A stretch of DNA of 7,186 nt from NCBI GenBank assembly GCA_021785235.1, contig JAJYGB010000276.1, positions 1 through 7,186 of the forward strand. Reading direction: 5' to 3'. The DNA comes from Bacteroidota bacterium (GTDB lineage: Bacteria; Bacteroidota; Kryptoniia; Kryptoniales; JAKASW01). Position numbers and translations under genes: made by a program. This document shows, piece after piece, positions 6,065 through 7,186 of the stretch (position 1 is the first letter of the stretch; the number at the start of each line of letters is the position of its first letter). The notes beneath the pieces are model-generated. The model searched no databases. It was not told where the DNA came from and saw only the letters and a program-made list of their open reading frames with translations.

Positions 6065-6487
6065 ATGAGTCGCACACTCGCAATATTGAAACCCGACTGC
6101 GTTAAAAGAAATCTTGCCGGTGAGGTCATCGCATGAATACAGAAAGCGAATTTCAAGGTCGCCGGCCTGAAGATGGTGCGGCTGACAAAAGCAACGGCCG
6201 GAGAGTTCTACGCCGTTCACAAGGAACGTCCGTTCTACAACGGCCTCGTTGAGTTCATGACGTCCGGCCCCTGCATTCCGATGGTTCTCGAGAAGGAAAA
6301 CGCATTTGAAGAGTTCAGGAAGCTTATCGGCGCCACGGATCCGAAGGATGCCGCGCCTGGAACAATAAGAAAGGATTTTGCCGAGAGCAAAGGCGAAAAC
6401 ATAGTTCACGGTTCCGATTCACCCGAGAACGCGGAGCGGGAGATCGGATTCTTCTTTTCCGAACGAGAGCTTGTCGAATTGCTTTAA
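6065..6487 (+). pseudogene. ndk: Nucleoside diphosphate kinase interrupted by in-frame TGA at codon 24
   Basis: Nucleoside diphosphate kinase transfers the gamma phosphate between nucleoside di- and triphosphates through a phosphohistidine. Read through, the gene has 140 codons, the normal length, beginning MSRTLAILKPDCVKRN and keeping Lys9 of LKPD, the substrate-loop region and the active His115 in [15 protein letters not shown], ending with [12 protein letters not shown]. Codon 24 is TGA (6134-6136), in [16 protein letters not shown], where family members commonly have Arg; one C-to-T change from CGA would produce it. Nothing else is damaged, so this is a very recent nonsense mutation, a base-calling error, or recoding. 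Restarting at ATG 6173 (codon 37) would lose the first strand and LKPD and should not give an active enzyme. AAGGAA lies 13 bases before the start, a rather long spacing. Assignment to the family is firm; its functional state is open. Confidence 0.9.
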
Positions 6488-6489
6488 AC

Positions 6490-7047
6490 TTGTCCCTCAA
6501 GAAGTTAGAAACACTCAGCACAAAACTACTTCTTAAGAATCCCTACTGGGAATACAAGCTGGATAATTACACGCTCCCCGGCGGCCAAACCGGGGAGTAC
6601 CATTATGTGCACACCCCCGGAGCGGCGATGGTCATTCCCGTCCATGACGACGGCACGCTCGTCCTCGTCAAACAGTTTAGGTACCTGTGGAAGAAGGAAA
6701 GTATGGAATTCGCCTGCGGAGGGGTTAAAGATGGCGACTTCCTGTCGACGGCGAAGAACGAGCTCGCCGAGGAAGCACAACTGGCCGCCCGCGAATTGAG
6801 ACAGATCGGCGAATTCAATCCCTTCAACGGCGCCACCGACGAGATCTGCAGGGTTTATCTTGCTACCGGGCTGAGCATAGCCACGCGAGAAAGAGACGCG
6901 TCGGAAGAATTTGAGGTGCTGAGGATGACGGTGGCGGAGTTTGAGGAGCTTGCCGGTAATGGAACTATCTGGGATGGCATGACGCTCGCGGGGTGGATGC
7001 TTGCCCGCCGGAACGTGTCGGATTTTCTGAAGGAGAAAAAAAGATGA
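6490..7047 (+). CDS. Nudix hydrolase, ADP-ribose pyrophosphatase-like
   Basis: Predicted Mg-dependent hydrolase of a nucleoside diphosphate linked to another group, most likely ADP-ribose or an ADP-sugar. In the 185-residue protein, the strand pair AAMVIPVHDDGTLVLVKQFRYLWKKES (residues 45-71) and the later FNPFNGATDEICRVYLATGL (109-128) resemble the ADPRase group. The Nudix box spans residues 77-98: Gly77-Gly78, then Glu91 and the metal-binding pair Glu94-Glu95. It departs from G-x5-E-x7-REUXEEXGU: the usual Arg is Asn90, the usual Gly is Gln97, the first Glu is Asp83, and the loop is one residue short. Start TTG 6490 lies 2 bases after ndk with no clear Shine-Dalgarno, so translation probably depends on ribosomes finishing ndk. 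The substrate cannot be fixed from sequence. Confidence 0.88.
   Translation: MSLKKLETLSTKLLLKNPYWEYKLDNYTLPGGQTGEYHYVHTPGAAMVIPVHDDGTLVLVKQFRYLWKKESMEFACGGVKDGDFLSTAKNELAEEAQLAARELRQIGEFNPFNGATDEICRVYLATGLSIATRERDASEEFEVLRMTVAEFEELAGNGTIWDGMTLAGWMLARRNVSDFLKEKKR
7031..7035 (+). promoter_or_regulatory. Shine-Dalgarno site of the last, partial gene
   Basis: AGGAG within the last codons of the Nudix gene lies 8 bases before ATG 7044, which itself overlaps the Nudix stop as ATGA. It supports that ATG as a real start although the gene runs off the window. Confidence 0.75.
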
Positions 7048-7186
7048 AGAAATTACAGTCGATCTTCCTTGTAGTCATGTCCATCGCCATCCAGGCGGCG
7101 GCACAGGAACGGGTAAGGACCGGAGACGAGGTTTTCGTCCAAAAGTACCTCAATCTCATCGAGGGCAAGTCGATCGGCATAATAAC
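7044..7186 (+). CDS. Secreted DUF1343 / NamZ-like protein (3' partial)
   Basis: Only the first 47 codons are present. They show a signal peptide: MKK, a hydrophobic core (residues 7-16) and a likely signal peptidase I site after QAAA, giving a mature start at Gln21. No lipobox cysteine is seen. The mature start, RVRTGDEVFVQKYLNLIEGKSIGIIT, resembles the beginning of DUF1343 proteins, which open with a pattern like TG-x-[DE]-V...L.LL.GKRVGL[IV]TN. A characterised member, NamZ of Bacillus subtilis, is an exo-beta-N-acetylmuramidase acting in peptidoglycan turnover. The match rests on about 26 residues, so the family call is probable and the enzymatic role inferred. The gene is co-directional with and overlaps the Nudix gene by four bases. 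Confidence 0.7.
   Translation, partial: MKKLQSIFLVVMSIAIQAAAQERVRTGDEVFVQKYLNLIEGKSIGII

Noticed and set aside
5921..6409. Minus-strand open frame of 162 codons across the sucD end and ndk
   Set aside because: It is antisense to two well-recognised genes, its protein resembles no family I know, and it spans the intergenic hairpin. It is a shadow of the coding strand.
6065..6487. Genome-wide reassignment of TGA to a sense codon
   Set aside because: At least seven genes here end in TGA at the expected protein ends, so TGA is a working stop codon.

Overview
The window is a gene-dense stretch of bacterial chromosome, moderately G+C-rich by eye, with every recognisable gene on the + strand and mostly very short gaps or overlaps. 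The gene content is housekeeping. The TatA proteins carry a hinge of the type FFGPKRIPDIAQSIGKGIREF. Together with stand-alone PurS and PurQ and the frequent TTG starts, this suggests a member of the Bacteroidota/Chlorobiota/Ignavibacteriota assemblage. That placement is inferred from motif style, not from a search.

Layout: (1) 1-1302 is a phospholipid pair, psd (5' end outside the window) overlapping pssA, which together make phosphatidylethanolamine from CDP-diacylglycerol and serine. (2) 1313-2310 is purS-purQ, two subunits of the three-part FGAM synthetase of purine synthesis; purL is not here. (3) 2329-3585 holds four consecutive tatA-type genes for the twin-arginine protein export pathway, with no tatC in view. 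The first is a short classical TatA. The other three form a more closely related group with long charged tails, and the last is set off by a 205-base non-coding gap. (4) 3595-5016 is gatA, the amidase subunit of the tRNA-dependent amidotransferase. (5) 5029-5988 is sucD, succinyl-CoA synthetase alpha, with an unusual lysine-rich C-terminal extension. (6) 6065-6487 is ndk, nucleoside diphosphate kinase, full length except for an in-frame TGA at codon 24 where an arginine codon would be expected. (7) 6490-7047 is a Nudix hydrolase of the ADP-ribose pyrophosphatase type with a divergent Nudix box. (8) 7044-end is the start of a secreted DUF1343/NamZ-like protein, cut by the window edge.

The tight spacing suggests one or two long polycistronic units whose products serve unrelated core functions: membrane lipid, purines, protein export, tRNA charging, TCA cycle, nucleotide pools and wall turnover. 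The two spacers large enough to hold transcription signals are 3117-3321 and 5989-6064; the second contains a strong hairpin. I see no mobile element, CRISPR array, tRNA or rRNA. The points most worth a second look are the four-gene tatA array, in which copies 3 and 4 replace the usual polar or acidic membrane-entry residue with lysine, the interrupted ndk, and the histone-tail-like end of SucD.
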